Origin: Corylus avellana
Lineage: Eukaryota; Streptophyta; Magnoliopsida; Fagales; Betulaceae
Direction of reading: 5' to 3'
Length of the DNA: 64,000 bases
Assembly: GCF_901000735.1 (NCBI RefSeq)
Contig: NC_081542.1
Coordinates: 29,370,838-29,434,837 of the forward strand
Each line of letters begins with the position of its first letter. Within the stretch, counting starts at the first letter, position 1. The position numbers and the translations under genes were made by a program. The notes below the pieces were generated by a model, which worked only from the letters and a program-made list of their open reading frames with translations, did no database searches and was not told where the DNA came from. This document shows, in pieces, positions 31,194 through 41,525 of this stretch.

Positions 31194-32351
31194 ATTGGAT
31201 CCAAGGCCCATGTAACACATCCAGACACACTTTGACCATAGAATCAAGTCTATATAGTAAGCCCATGGCTATTATATTGCATGTACCGGTGTACCATGTC
31301 AAACAATACATCTAATCAACTAGTTATTAAAGTAGTTACCAAATTGTACAAAATATAGGCATGCTCATATCATACACGTGCCTTAGTCAGCTGACATATC
31401 GCATGTTTTTCGCTAGGTCCTATCTAACGAAAATGGTTGTTAAACCCTAATATTACACATTTGGAGCTAAGGGACGAATGCCCTACTTTCGGGGCGAACG
31501 CTCGGGCTCAAAAGCGAATGTTCGGCTAGTGAGTTAGGACTTTCGGCCAAAATCTCCAAACTGTGTTTTGAGGCTTCTATCTGAAACTACGGGTTGATAT
31601 ATCTCACCCTAGGCTACTAAGTAGACACATGCAAAGTAACACATCACGCTATCATGCAACTCAAAAAATAAGAGAAGGGATTAAAACTCTTTTGAAACAT
31701 TCTTGGTCCTTGTAAGAAAATAGGTTTAAGGACTTGTCAAAACATCTTTAAAAGTTGTAATACTAGTAAGAACAATAAATGGTAGGAGGGATGGGTAAGG
31801 AGATTACCTTATAAGATGGAAAAATCACCAAGCTTTCTTCCTTCTCTCTCTCTAAGTCACTTAGCACACTAGGATTAGGGTTTTTCAGATGTTAGGGGGG
31901 GCTAAGGGTCGAAGGGCAGGGATTATATAGGGGATTGGGGCGCGCCTTGCTCTTAAAAGGTGGAAAATTGGTTAAAATTGCTTCTCAGTGTCAGTGAACG
32001 TTCGGGTATTATTGGGGCGAACGTTTGGGTACTATTACATGTTGGGTAAAAGGCTTCAGGCGTACGTTCTAGGGTATTGCCCACTGGCTCAAATACTGGT
32101 CAACAAACACTCGTGGTGGTCCCCAAGCAAATGCTTGTACTAAGGTTGGAGGCAAACATTTGTGTGGTCCCTTAGTGAACGTTTGGTCAGAGAGTGGAGT
32201 TTCAAGATTTTGGGCTTGGAAACCTCAAGGGATTGGGTTACTCATAAGGGGTTTGGGTCTTTTTGTTTTAAAACTATGTTTTATGAAAACATTAACCGTT
32301 TTGTAGTAAGTCATTAGTCTATTAAAACGGGTTTTTTGTTAGAGTAATACA
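31194..32351 (-). mobile_element. Ty3-gypsy-type LTR (copy B), 3' LTR of the element to its right
   Basis: On the minus strand it starts 'TGTATTACTC' at 32351, immediately after the purine tract 'tgaggggagag' (32362-32352), which itself follows 'aaatttcaaggacgaaattt'. This is the classic end of chromovirus-type Ty3-gypsy internal regions. It is colinear with copy A and the 59788 copy up to 31194 ('attggatccaaggcccat'), where copy A abuts it. Its palindrome array is at 31490-32190. Confidence 0.75.
31490..32190. repeat. Palindrome array with GAACGTTC cores in LTR copy B
   Basis: Units such as 'gtgaacgttcgggtatt', 'ggcgaacgtttgggtacta', 'aagcgaatgttcgg', 'ggcgaacgctcggg' and 'gtgaacgtttggtcag', including decayed forms ('gcaaacatttgtg'). 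They align with the CGTACGTCCGG units of copy A in the same sentence-like context ('ggtactattac...gttgggtaaaagg'). Confidence 0.75.
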
Positions 32352-32362
32352 CTCTCCCCTCA
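32352..32362 (-). other. Polypurine tract of the gypsy element
   Basis: Minus-strand 'tgaggggagag', directly upstream of the LTR start, is the expected plus-strand priming site for reverse transcription. Confidence 0.7.
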
Positions 32363-33170
32363 TAAAAATTTCGTCCTTGAAATTTAGAGTTTTATAAAAA
32401 TCAAGGTCCTTCCTTATAGGGATGGTTTTTAAACCAGTAGGAAGAGTTCGTATAAAATAAAGCTTCACAGATACACATAGAAGACAATAACAAGTTTAAG
32501 CAGGCACAACAAGTTTAAGAACAAAAACCGCATACATACAAAATTTCCACCACCAATGTGGACTTATAATGTAGCAAAATATACAACCATACAAAAGAGA
32601 AAGTATATAAAAGATCGCTCCTAAGAACAAGATTGTCTGGTCCTCTTGGGGCTGTGATTTGTAGATCCTGAGCTTGGGGTACCTCGCGCACTAGGGCTCC
32701 CTCTCCCTCGGTTGACGATCGGACTGTGAATGACGTAGTCCCTCACATCGAGTAGGGGTCCCATTAGGTGACACTGGATATGCAGGATCATAGAATGATC
32801 AGCTACCTACACCTCCTGAATCCACTGAACCTCTGTTGCTGATCTCCCCATCGCCGTGGTGAGGCTCCCGATGGATTGTTGAGTTTATCCTGCATGCACT
32901 TAAGAGTAGGGCCGCTCATAGATGTGGATGAAGCTCCATCGGTGGTGCATCCTCTGGCTGCTGCTCTCAATGCTCATGGTGGCCTCGACTCTTCCTCATC
33001 TCCTTGGAGGTGAGACTTGCTCACGTTGAGGAACTACGGGGTGATTGGTCCTCTCGGCACCCGAAGCGTTTGACCCTTCAGAGAGACCCCAACGTTCTCT
33101 GCTATCTGGGTGATCAGGGCCGCAAACGGCAGGGAGGTGACCTGGTCTGCCAACCGCACTCCCATCATCA

Positions 33171-33989
33171 TGGAGAGGATGAAGGAACCAAAGTATCAGA
33201 GGTCCTTGTCAGGATGGCATAGAGGCAGCGAGCCTTCTCTTGAGTTACAGTGGCAAGGCTCCTCATGGGAAGGAACCGGCTGATCATGATGTGGTAAATG
33301 AGCCGGTCGTCGTCTTTGAGGGCATTAATCTAGAAGCTCCTCTCTCCCTCCATACTCATTTGGTGGGGGTGCCCTTCGGCGAAGTGCTCGACCATCTGGC
33401 GGTGGCTAGGAGCACCGTCGAGTGGCCGTGGGAAACGAGGGTTACGTACTCGTAGCGCTTTGGTGATGTTGCTGATGAGGTCGGGAGTCACCTCGATTGG
33501 CTTGCCTGTAAGCCATGTCTTGAAGGTTCTGCGCAACGCATGTAGGTTGGCGTAGAACTCATAAACCAGTTCCTCAGCTGCCGGCTAATGGTCATCTACT
33601 TTCTCTAACCATCCTTGGGCATCTAGTAGCTCTTGCACTCTCGGGACGTGTTTGGCCACGTCGGGCAAATCCGCTCCTCTCTCTACTATAATCTTCCGAC
33701 CCTTATAGAGGAGTTGGTACCAGCGCTTAGCCTTGTCGACTCTGAAGCAGTCGCTGTAGTAGGTGCGGCTAGCGTCATCCTCATTGGTGTCAGTGCTGAC
33801 CTTGATAAAAGGGGCGCCGTGGTCATGGCTGCTGGCTAGAGACTCATTGGAGGCGGCCTCCTCCATCTCATAATCAGAGTCAGAGTTGAGGTCCTGAGCC
33901 TTCCGAATCAGGGCTCTAGCCTTGCGGGACCGTGGCAGGTACGTGGAGGATGAGACTTCTGTGCTCACTTTGGTCTTTGTTCTCATCAT
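33171..33989 (-). pseudogene. Putative plant transposon protein (Transposase_32-like) ORF, broken by stops
   Basis: The frame opens at ATG 33989 ('MMRTKTKVS'), passes an acidic Ser-rich leader and reaches 'RVDKAKRWYQLLYKGRKIIV', 'ERGADLPDVAKHVPRVQELL' and 'DAQGWLEKVDDH'. An in-frame TAG at 33585-33587 follows. The same frame continues 'ELVYEFYANLHALRRTFKTW' to another TAG at 33330-33332 and then 'INALKDDDRLIYHIMISRFL' and 'PMRSLATVTQEKARCLYAIL' before ending near 33171. The 'ERG..LP....GW......VYEFYANL' pattern is that of a protein domain annotated in plants as 'putative plant transposon protein', found in many LARD-like repeats; its biochemical role is unknown. The two stops make this copy non-functional. 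Confidence 0.65.
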
Positions 33990-34199
33990 GCATCGCATAA
34001 AACACAATCAATGCTACTTCTAGGTGCACGTTTGCACTATCCTACCCCAACTACATATAACCGAATCCTAGAAATGATGCACCCCCGTGTATTAGGTCAA
34101 ATGCTAGGGAAAAATGTAGAGTATGGGGAAGGTTTAATGAAAGCTTGGTTCGGTGGAGTTTACAGAGGTTGGAGTTATGGTCACAGAATAAGGTCGGGA

Positions 34200-35340
34200 T
34201 ATGATTAATGGGTTAGGTTATTAGAGGCATTTCAGTTAGTCCCAGGTTTAGTCAAAATTGCTAAACCCGATAGGGTAAAAATGGTGGGTTATGGATGTCG
34301 GGTATTGCTTTCATTACACAATTGCCTAAGGGTGTCAATAAACATCCTTAGTTGGTGAAAGGTGGACGAGGTTGGGTTATCAGGGGTACTTTAGTCATTT
34401 TGGATATGGGTGAAAATGCTGAACCTAATTGGGTAAGGTTGATGGTTCAAGATATTTGGTGCTGTCATAAGGACAGTCCAATTTTACTGGTGATCACAAT
34501 ATGTGAGGACACCGAGGTATTAAAATTAGACTAGGGGTATTTTGGTAATTGAGGTGAAACACACCGAAATTGATGAGATGTTTGGAGCCACCTCTTGGGT
34601 AACCCAAAATAATTGGTGACTTCAAGATGCGAGGACACCAAGGTAATTGGTAAGTCATGAGAATTAGGGTGCAGGTCTTAGCGGTATTTTAGTAATTTTG
34701 AATTCGGACAAAATACCGAAATTCAATCGGGTTAAGGGTGATGGCTTGAGGTGTTCGATACCGTCTCAAGGGAAATTCCCCATTGTGGTGACCCCAATAT
34801 GCGAGGTTACCTAAGTATGAATTTTAGGGTTTTAGGGCTAGGGGCATTTTGGTCTTCCAGGGTTCGGACGAAAATACCCAAAATTCAAATAGCTAGGTTC
34901 ATATGTGGGGCTTTCAATTAAAAGGTTTGAGGCTCAATTCAATTAGTATACCCGACCTTCTAACCAAATTGAGGCATCCCCAAATTATGGCAAAAATACC
35001 CAATTTAAGGGCGAAGGGTATTTTGGTAATTTTTGGATCCGGGCAAAAACCCAAAATCCAATAGGTCAAAAGCGTAGATCGGGCCTCCAATTAGGGGGTT
35101 TGTGCCTCAATTGGTCCATGGGGCCCAATTGAGATCTCAAAAATAAAAAAATTCCAAATTTTGGAAAAATCCCTTAAATTTAAAAACTAGGGTTTCAGGT
35201 TGGTCAAAATTGGTCAATGGAGTGAGTGGGTCTTGTTCATAAGTCATCACAGGGGCATTTGGGTCACAATCCACGCATCAATTGGGGTCAGAAAAATGCA
35301 AGGGTTTTGGAGTTAGGGCAAAAATCCCCAATTTCGAATT
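34200..35340. repeat. Degenerate tandem repeats, period about 155-235 bp
   Basis: A phrase of the type 'ggggtattttggtaatttt' followed by 'cggacaaaatacc(c)aaa' recurs near 34364, 34535, 34680, 34842, 35016 and 35250. Between them 'ggtgaccccaatatgcgagg' or 'gtgatcacaatatgtgagg' recurs near 34495, 34615 and 34780. The function is unknown. It lies in the 5' noncoding part of the gypsy-type element. Confidence 0.6.
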
Positions 35341-35655
35341 GGTAGAGATTTGAAGATGAGAAAATGCATATCACAACCACATCTACCCTAAAACATGATC
35401 CTAGTGACCACCCAATTTTCTACATGCCAAGATCATACCATAAAACCAAGAAAATTGAAAAACCCTAAAATCAAAACCTTAGTGCGAAAATGAAGGAGAA
35501 TGATTAAAATGCTCATACCTTTGTTGAAAGATGGAATTGAAGCTTGGTTTTTGAAGAGACATGACGAAAACCACTTTGGGGGTGTGTGGGATACGAGAAA
35601 ATGAGGGAAAGTTGGAATGAATAGGGTTTGAGAGTGTTCAGCCGTTTTTTAAAGA

Positions 35656-35755
35656 NNNNNNNNNNNNNNNNNNNNNNNNNNNNNNNNNNNNNNNNNNNNN
35701 NNNNNNNNNNNNNNNNNNNNNNNNNNNNNNNNNNNNNNNNNNNNNNNNNNNNNNN
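35656..35755. other. Assembly gap (100 N)
   Basis: Exactly 100 unknown bases. Confidence 0.99.
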
Positions 35756-36690
35756 ACTAGGGTTTCTCTTGACAGCGTGGACAGGTTAACCTAGCCCCGA
35801 TCGCAGTCACGTTCAAATGCCGTCCACAGACAGGTCAACCAGGAATCCTGGCAAGGTCCACTCAAGCAAGTTTTAAGGAAAGCATGTCTGCATGTTTTCA
35901 ATTTGGACTGAAGCTCCATTCGAATGCTCACCTACTACTGTTCGAACGGATCTCCTGCAATGGCCAACATCGAATCCACATTCCAAAAAACATGGATTAA
36001 AGGAGATAGCATGTCATCCTCTTCCAACACGTGAAGCATAACTGTTCGAACACTCCCCTCAGCTGTTCGAACACCAGTCAGCAAAAGTCACCTAACTTTG
36101 CTGACCATCCTTGTTCCTATAAGCCTATAAATATAGGACTTGGTCATTCGGTTTTGATCAAGGAAAACAAAGAGAAGAAGCTCATATAGAGTGAAAACAT
36201 TCTAAGTGTTTAGAGTGTTTATTTCCTTGGGTGCTAAGAGAGATTTTATGTTTATGTGCTTTGAAGCCATACTCTCTTAGAGTGTGTGTATTTGTTGATC
36301 AATTGTTTTGTGTAATCAACAGTGAAGAAGAAGTGTATCAGAAGGTTCCGGTAAAGGAGAATCACTTGAAGGAGGTGTGAGCTAGGAAGATGAGCTGGAG
36401 GCTTGTTGATTCTTATAGAGCCAAGGACTTGCAAAGAGTTGTAAGTGTCCCCGTGTGTGTAATCTCTGGATAATTTTCTTATAGTGATTTCTTGGGTTTG
36501 GCAACCCTGGAGAGGTTTTACTTTTAGAACGGGTTCTAAAAGGTTTCCTCTTCTTCACCAAAATATGTCTGCATGATTTACTACTTTACATATTTTGGTG
36601 ATTAATTGCTTATTGCATTATATTTTTAATTCCTCATATTTTGTGATAAACACCTATTCACCCCCCTCTAGGTGTGTTTCAAGTCTGTTA
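35756..36690 (+). mobile_element. Sirevirus-type LTR, plus strand (5' end in gap)
   Basis: Colinear with the minus-strand LTR at 13900-14875: a palindrome zone, a TATA box ('gcctataaatatagg' near 36123), then 'gtgaaaacattctaagtg', 'agagtgtttatttccttg', 'gctttgaagccatactctc', and finally 'cctattcacccccctctagg', the well-known phrase near the 3' end of Sirevirus LTRs. No PBS of its own follows: gypsy LTR sequence begins near 36700, so this copy is truncated or nested. Confidence 0.7.
35920..36075. repeat. Palindrome array with GTTCGAAC cores
   Basis: 'actgttcgaacggatc', 'aactgttcgaacactccc' and 'agctgttcgaacaccagt', plus diverged 'cattcgaatgctc', within 150 bp of the LTR upstream part. The equivalent place in the LTR at 13900-14875 carries GGTCGACC instead. 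Confidence 0.7.
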
Positions 36691-36699
36691 TATTACTTT

Positions 36700-36863
36700 C
36701 ACCTTTGATGACTAATAGATTACTTAGACTATTTTACCTTCCTATGCCTTAACTCTGATGATGCTTAGAGGGGCGATTCCCCGTTTAGCCACCAGTTGGC
36801 TAAACAAGGGTAATTGACAGTAACCCTGCCAGACTGGTCAAGGCCGGATTCGGGGGTGTTACA
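36700..36863 (+). mobile_element. 3' end of a Ty3-gypsy-type LTR, plus strand
   Basis: Reverse-complement match to the left end of the solo LTR at 59788: 'attttaccttcctatgcctt', 'gatgcttagaggggcgattc' and 'tttagccaccagttggctaa', ending '...gggtgttaca'. It is followed three bases later by a primer-binding site, so this is the end of a 5' LTR. Confidence 0.7.
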
Positions 36864-36866
36864 GTA

Positions 36867-36878
36867 TGGTATCAAAGC
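36867..36878 (+). other. Primer-binding site (tRNA-iMet type)
   Basis: 'tggtatcaaagc' matches the initiator-Met tRNA 3' end complement TGGTATCAGAGC except for one base, three bases after the LTR end. Confidence 0.65.
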
Positions 36879-37819
36879 ATACAGTCTTGCCGACCGTAGA
36901 AAACAATTTGAGAATAAGCTCCAATACACTAGGTGTAAATCTTGAGAGACCGAAGCATAGGATAGACCAAAGTTCTCGAATTTGTTGTTTGATTAAGGTG
37001 CAGGCTAGAGTAACATCCTTTTTAATTACTTAGTGTTAAGTTGAACAGGATCATCTGCTCTATGATAGAGGCATTTGATCTTGATTTCCGCTCAGATGCG
37101 CGATGGATGCCGACGCCGGGCAACTGTTTTTAGAATGGACAGTAGAGTATGGGCCTTATGCACCTGGATACAAGCCTCATTCCACACAACGCAAGATTTC
37201 GACCTGACCCTTTCGGAAGCAGAGGGTTCTACCACATGCACGAACCAGAGGAGGAGAACTACAATCCGGTTCCAAGATTAGCAAGGCAACAGTAAAATGG
37301 AAGCGTCGCAGCATATTAGCGATATAGGACTTTCTGCCTGTCCCCGGATGATATAACCCATACCTTAGCACGGAAAGGAAGCTGGAAATGCACAAGCACC
37401 TGTCCCACATCGCAGATGAATATGCCAAGATGGAGCAAGAAGAGATTCAACTATTGAAGGCAGGAGCCCTACCAGTAGGGTCGGAATGACAAAAGGCCGC
37501 TTTCCTCTCCAGCATTGACAATGACTATAAGGCATTGGTCAAAGACGAAGAAGACCCGTCAAAAGAATCGACCAGGGAAAGCTAGACATAGAGGTTGGGT
37601 AGCTACAAGGTAGCTAGGCTACGCACTGTACTTAGTAGTACATTTTGTATTAGATACTTGTATGTTTCAAAATGAATTTTGAAAACAAAATGAATTTCAC
37701 TCGTACCTCGAATTTCACAAAGTCGATTTTCGTGTCAAAAATCCAATTCGCCTTGTTTTTATACCTCCCATTTGTTTTGAGAAGATAACTTGTCTTAAAA
37801 TTGCTAATTTCAAAGAAAA
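36879..37819 (+). mobile_element. 5' internal region of the gypsy element, decayed
   Basis: Mostly noncoding leader. A relic frame near 37374-37585 reads 'ERKLEMHKHLSHIADEYAKM', 'EQEEIQLLKAGALPVGSE', stop, 'QKAAFLSSIDNDYKALVKDE'. It is helical, charged and reminiscent of gag-like or accessory ORFs, but I cannot assign it. The rest runs into the gap. Confidence 0.4.
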
Positions 37820-37919
37820 NNNNNNNNNNNNNNNNNNNNNNNNNNNNNNNNNNNNNNNNNNNNNNNNNNNNNNNNNNNNNNNNNNNNNNNNNNNNNNNNN
37901 NNNNNNNNNNNNNNNNNNN
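37820..37919. other. Assembly gap (100 N)
   Basis: Exactly 100 unknown bases. Confidence 0.99.
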
Positions 37920-38491
37920 AAATTTGGAGAGTTTTGATGGTTTAAGCTTGAAGGTCCTTGCTTGTTGACGTTTAAGGCAAAGCTACCAGTTTCTGGTGTG
38001 AGTGTTGGATGCTGCTAGCTCTTAAGGAGAATCTCATGGCCCAACAACTCAGCTTCGAAGTTGGCAAAAGTCATGGCACAATCATGAACATGAAAGAGCA
38101 ACAAAGGAATTGTACATTGGATTTAAACCACTTATAGTAAAGGAGATGAGGTCATCATCCTCAACAGGTTTACCTATTGCTGAGAGTTGATCAACCCACA
38201 GTTTGGCTGTCTTGAGGTAGTTAGTGCGGATTTGCTCCATTGCTGCAAGCTTTGTAACTGCCGCTTGAGCTGGGAGATGTGAGATCTTGACTGAGAGGCA
38301 TACCTTTCAGCAAGGGATGACAAAGCTTGGCGTGATGTGTTCAAACCATACATTGATGCCATTAAGGATGGAGACAAAGAGCACATGATCTATCTTAGAA
38401 GATGCTGGTCTTTTTTCTAATATAAAGTATAGGCAGGGTTAAGGACTTGTGTAGTACCTTCACTGTTGGGGATGAGCGGAGAGTGCGGTGT

Positions 38492-39689
38492 TGTGAGTTT
38501 TAAAGTACTCGTAAGTGCATGAGTTGTTTGCAATATAGTTAATGCAAGTGTGAGGTTGAATCCATAAAGAATTGTGTCGTGAAATTCAATTTCTATCTAA
38601 GTCAATAATATCTTAACCTAATTTCAAATTTGATGTGAATTTTCTTGCAAAATTATGGATTAAATAAAATAGAGTAAATCAAATGATAAAAAGCACTTAG
38701 GTTTCAGAATTCACCTCACCAAATTGAAGCTTACATTCTCATGTTTTTGTTCATACATTTGACAAGCAATTAAACCCTATGCAAGTTCTATTGTTTTTAT
38801 AAAATTAATCTATTGAAACATTCGATGAATCCACCCTAATTACAAATCACAACGAATATCCAATTGTGACCAAAACATCCAATGTATCCGTTTGAACTAC
38901 GAAAAACACTGGATATCCAATTTCAATCGAAAGATTCAATGTATCCGTTGGATGAAACACATCAAATATCCAACATTTAATCAAACAAATAATCAAATAA
39001 TTAATTAAAAGGGTTTAATCTAATAATTGAATTGAAATAGAACATCATATATATAAATGTTGGAATTGTATGAACATACATGAAAAATATAAGGCTAATC
39101 AATGGTGAGGCTTCATCTTCAACCTTAGTTGAAGATTTTAGCCTCTCATGACTACAAAAATCATTATAGAATGAATTGAAATCATGAGAACTAAAAACTT
39201 ACAAAGGAAAATCGAGTTTAGAGCTCAATAAGTCAGAAAAACTTCAAAAATACACTAAACGACGTCCCTTTGGTGTGTTTACGAAGAAAAGAGTGGTATT
39301 TAAACTAAAAAACTAGGGCTTCGGCGTTGCCAGGTCAGCCTGAGTGGGCTCGATCACACACTAGGTGTGCTCGAGCGTACTTGGGCGTGCTTCAAGTCTT
39401 CTGCGGCGCAGCTCGTGTTTGGGCTTAGGCGAGGGTGCACTCGAGAGTGTCCCCGATAGGCTCGAGCGCAGGTGCACTCGAGCGTGGTATTGTGTGCTCG
39501 TTCCCAAATTCTAGAAATGCATTTTTTCCAATTCTTTGCATCTTTCACAATAATACCGCAATTTTTCCCCAACAACTTGCAAAACACTGAAACACCAAAA
39601 CTAACCAAAACATTTGAAAATAATAAAACTTGGGGCTTAGCAAATGCAAATTAAGGGGTCTAAATATGCAATATTTGGCACTTATCACA
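38492..39689. mobile_element. Probable solo LTR inserted in the copia gag
   Basis: The 1198-bp block begins TGTGAG and ends ATCACA and is flanked by GGTGT (38487-38491) and GATGT (39690-39694), a 5-bp duplication with one mismatch. It separates adjacent parts of one gag gene. It carries CTCGAG palindromes at 39365-39485 and no coding sequence. Orientation and superfamily are uncertain. Confidence 0.6.
39355..39490. repeat. Palindrome array with GCTCGAGC / CTCGAG cores
   Basis: 'gtgctcgagcgtac', 'gcactcgagagtg', 'aggctcgagcgcag' and 'gcactcgagcgtgg' within 135 bp. Confidence 0.7.
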
Positions 39690-39904
39690 GATGTCAGTGC
39701 CAACAAGCACTCCCTCGAGTTCATTAGCCCTAAGAATTGGCTGGAATTGAGCAACCTAGGCCAGGTAGTTAGGACCCTCCAATTTGAGGAGTTGAGAGAA
39801 GTTTGGTGCAAGTGAAAGGACTGTGGTGGTTTCAGTTGATGGGTTAACAGGGGAGGAAGAGATGGAAGAGCTAGAAGGAGCCATTGGTAAGTGTTGACTC
39901 TTAA

Positions 39905-39916
39905 TGCTCTAATACC
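39905..39916 (-). other. Primer-binding site of the copia element (minus strand)
   Basis: Minus-strand 'tggtattagagc' differs by one base from TGGTATCAGAGC. It lies directly after the LTR end and 20 bases before the gag ATG. Confidence 0.75.
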
Positions 39917-40538
39917 ATGAAAGTTTGAGAGAAACTATTTTGTTTAACTTAATCCAAAACAGTGTAGTATCTTGTATATATAGCCATTGAGGCTAAAAGT
40001 AATTACAGGAAAGGGTAAATTACAAAAAGGAAAAACTATTCACATAAGCAAAGAAGGTAAGACACGATAAGGATGAAAAAGGAAATTGATGAACTCAAGG
40101 GTGTGCTGCAGTAGAGGATCCTTGAAGGTAAATCAACCATGATTTGAGGAGCTTAGATTAGCATCGTGAAATGAGGAGAAGAGGCTGTTGAAGATGTGTG
40201 TTCCAGCCGAGGGAAAGTTCGTAGGAAATCAGGAATGGAGGCTACTGATGTGGGCTGCTTGTGTTAGTTGAAATGGGGAACACACTTCCTTGAATTGAGG
40301 AAGAAAGGCTGCTGCGATGTTGAGCTCTTCTGGTAGCTGCTGTAGGAGTCAAGGTTGCATTAAAAATGTGTTGTTTCTCACGTGTGTTAGGGAAAGTTTC
40401 TTGATTATCCTTAACCTTCATTTGATCTTCTAGTTTACTATTAACATTGCCGAGTTACCTGATCAAAGCATGAGCTGCACCATCAATGATGCGTTGGGTG
40501 CAGCTATGGTATAAAAATAGGGTCAAGCTGTGTCAACA
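39917..40538 (-). mobile_element. 5' LTR of the copia element
   Basis: On the minus strand it runs from TGTTGACACAG (40538) to CTTTCA (39917), 622 bp, with a TATA-like 'ggctatatatacaag' at about 39985-39971. The right boundary is chosen from the TG...CA rule and is less certain than the left one, which is fixed by the PBS. Confidence 0.6.
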
Positions 40539-40859
40539 ACAACAATAAATAACCGAGAGGACTTGGCATCAGGTGTAGATTCAATGAGAAAACCTTAATA
40601 AAATCAATAAATAACTCTATAGGATGAACAGGTTTGAGAAAATATGAAGGATTTGAGCCCAAAAATCACTTCCTTTTGAGACATAGTGAGAAAGAGACAT
40701 TTGAGAGTTTTGAAGAAAACTGGAAAAAAAAAAGAAAAAAAAAAGTGTTTTAAACATCCCTTTAATGCGTCCCTTTAGATCACGTTAGGACTTTGTTTTA
40801 GAGAAATTTTATACATCCCAATTTTTTTTCTTCAAAAGTTGATTCCCAAAAAATTTATT
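40539..40859. other. Intergenic, nothing recognised
   Basis: No gene seen. Includes an A-rich run near 40722-40744. Confidence 0.35.
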
Positions 40860-41099
40860 GGGGTATTTACCATTTCCCGTCATTAACTATAACGCATTGT
40901 CACTTTGCCCCCATGAACTGACAACCTTACTGCCCGACCCTATCAAACTACCATGGAACAAAATTGTAGTTTGACAGGGTCGGGCAGTAGGGTTTTTGGC
41001 ACAAAATGGTAGTTTGATAGGGTTGGGTAGTAGGGTTGTCAGTTCATGGGGGCGAAGTGACAATGCATTGTAGTTGATGGGGGAAAAGGTAATTACCCC
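40860..41099. mobile_element. Foldback MITE with long terminal inverted repeats (Mutator-like?)
   Basis: The left arm starts 'ggggtatttaccatttcccg' and includes 'gcattgtcactttgccccca' and 'tgaactgacaacc'. The right arm, reversed, starts 'ggggtaattaccttttcccc' and includes 'gcattgtcacttcgccccca' and 'tgaactgacaacc'. The inverted repeats are about 95 bp. Flanks 'aaatttatt' and 'taatttatt' give a 9-bp target duplication with one mismatch, suggesting the Mutator superfamily. A part of the arm ('gggtcgggcagtaggg') is repeated in the centre. Confidence 0.75.
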
Positions 41100-41368
41100 T
41101 AATTTATTGAACCAAGAGACGCATGTGACATAACCCACAAGCGAGGTTAAGATCTTAAATTTGTGAAGGGGTTAGGCTTGGACATGAAATCTCATATGTG
41201 ACCTATGCTAACCTTGAGACCAAAAATAAACCCCATATATACTGGGGCTTAGAGATACTTATTCAACATACTCCCACTTACCTAAGCACACAATTGAAAC
41301 CTTTTTCTATTATTTTCCTTTCTCCGTAAGTATTTTAAATAATAGTTATTTCTATAGGGACTAAGAAT

Positions 41369-41525
41369 CAAATTTTTTCATGCACAAGTGTTAAAGTCAA
41401 GAAGTGTATTGTTTTCAAGTCAAATTTTGTGCCAAGTGTTTTAAAGTCAAGTCAAATTTTTTCATGCACAAGTGTTTGCATAGGTCAAATTTTTTCATGC
41501 ACAAGTGTATTGTTTTCAAGTCTTA
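41369..41525. repeat. Interspersed direct repeats
   Basis: 'tcaaattttttcatgcacaa' followed by 'gtgtt/gtgta' occurs three times, and 'gtattgttttcaagtc' twice, within 160 bp. Confidence 0.8.

Larger units (their letters stand above)
32363..35655 (-). mobile_element. Internal region of a non-autonomous gypsy-type (LARD-like) element
   Basis: Bounded on the left by PPT and LTR B and cut on the right by a gap. It lacks protease, RT, RNase H or integrase motifs. It contains one degraded non-retroviral ORF (33171-33989) in a GC-richer, gene-like stretch, and a long noncoding zone with degenerate repeats (34200-35340). This arrangement resembles large retrotransposon derivatives mobilised by autonomous relatives. 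Confidence 0.55.
37990..39884 (-). pseudogene. Ty1-copia gag (UBN2-type), split by a probable solo LTR
   Basis: The start ATG at 39884 begins 'MAPSSSSISSSPVNPSTETT' and runs to 'KLEGPNYLA', stop (TAG replacing the conserved Trp), 'VAQFQPILRANELEGVLVG', reaching the insertion at 39689. The frame resumes left of 38492 as 'PNSEGTTQVLNPAYTLY', then 'MASMYGLNTSRQALSSLAER' and 'YASQSRSHISQLKRQLQSLQ', and ends in frameshifts near 38000. It aligns with the gag of the element at 62561 ('KLDGPNYLMWLNQFLPVLRS', 'VYGVNTSRQAWVSLATKFAS'). The PBS and LTR lie immediately to the right, consistent with a minus-strand element. Gag would form the particle shell, but this copy is dead. Confidence 0.8.

Noticed and set aside
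33004..33455. Plus-strand frames of about 70 codons in the GC-rich stretch
   Set aside because: Opposite-strand shadows of the transposon-protein ORF.
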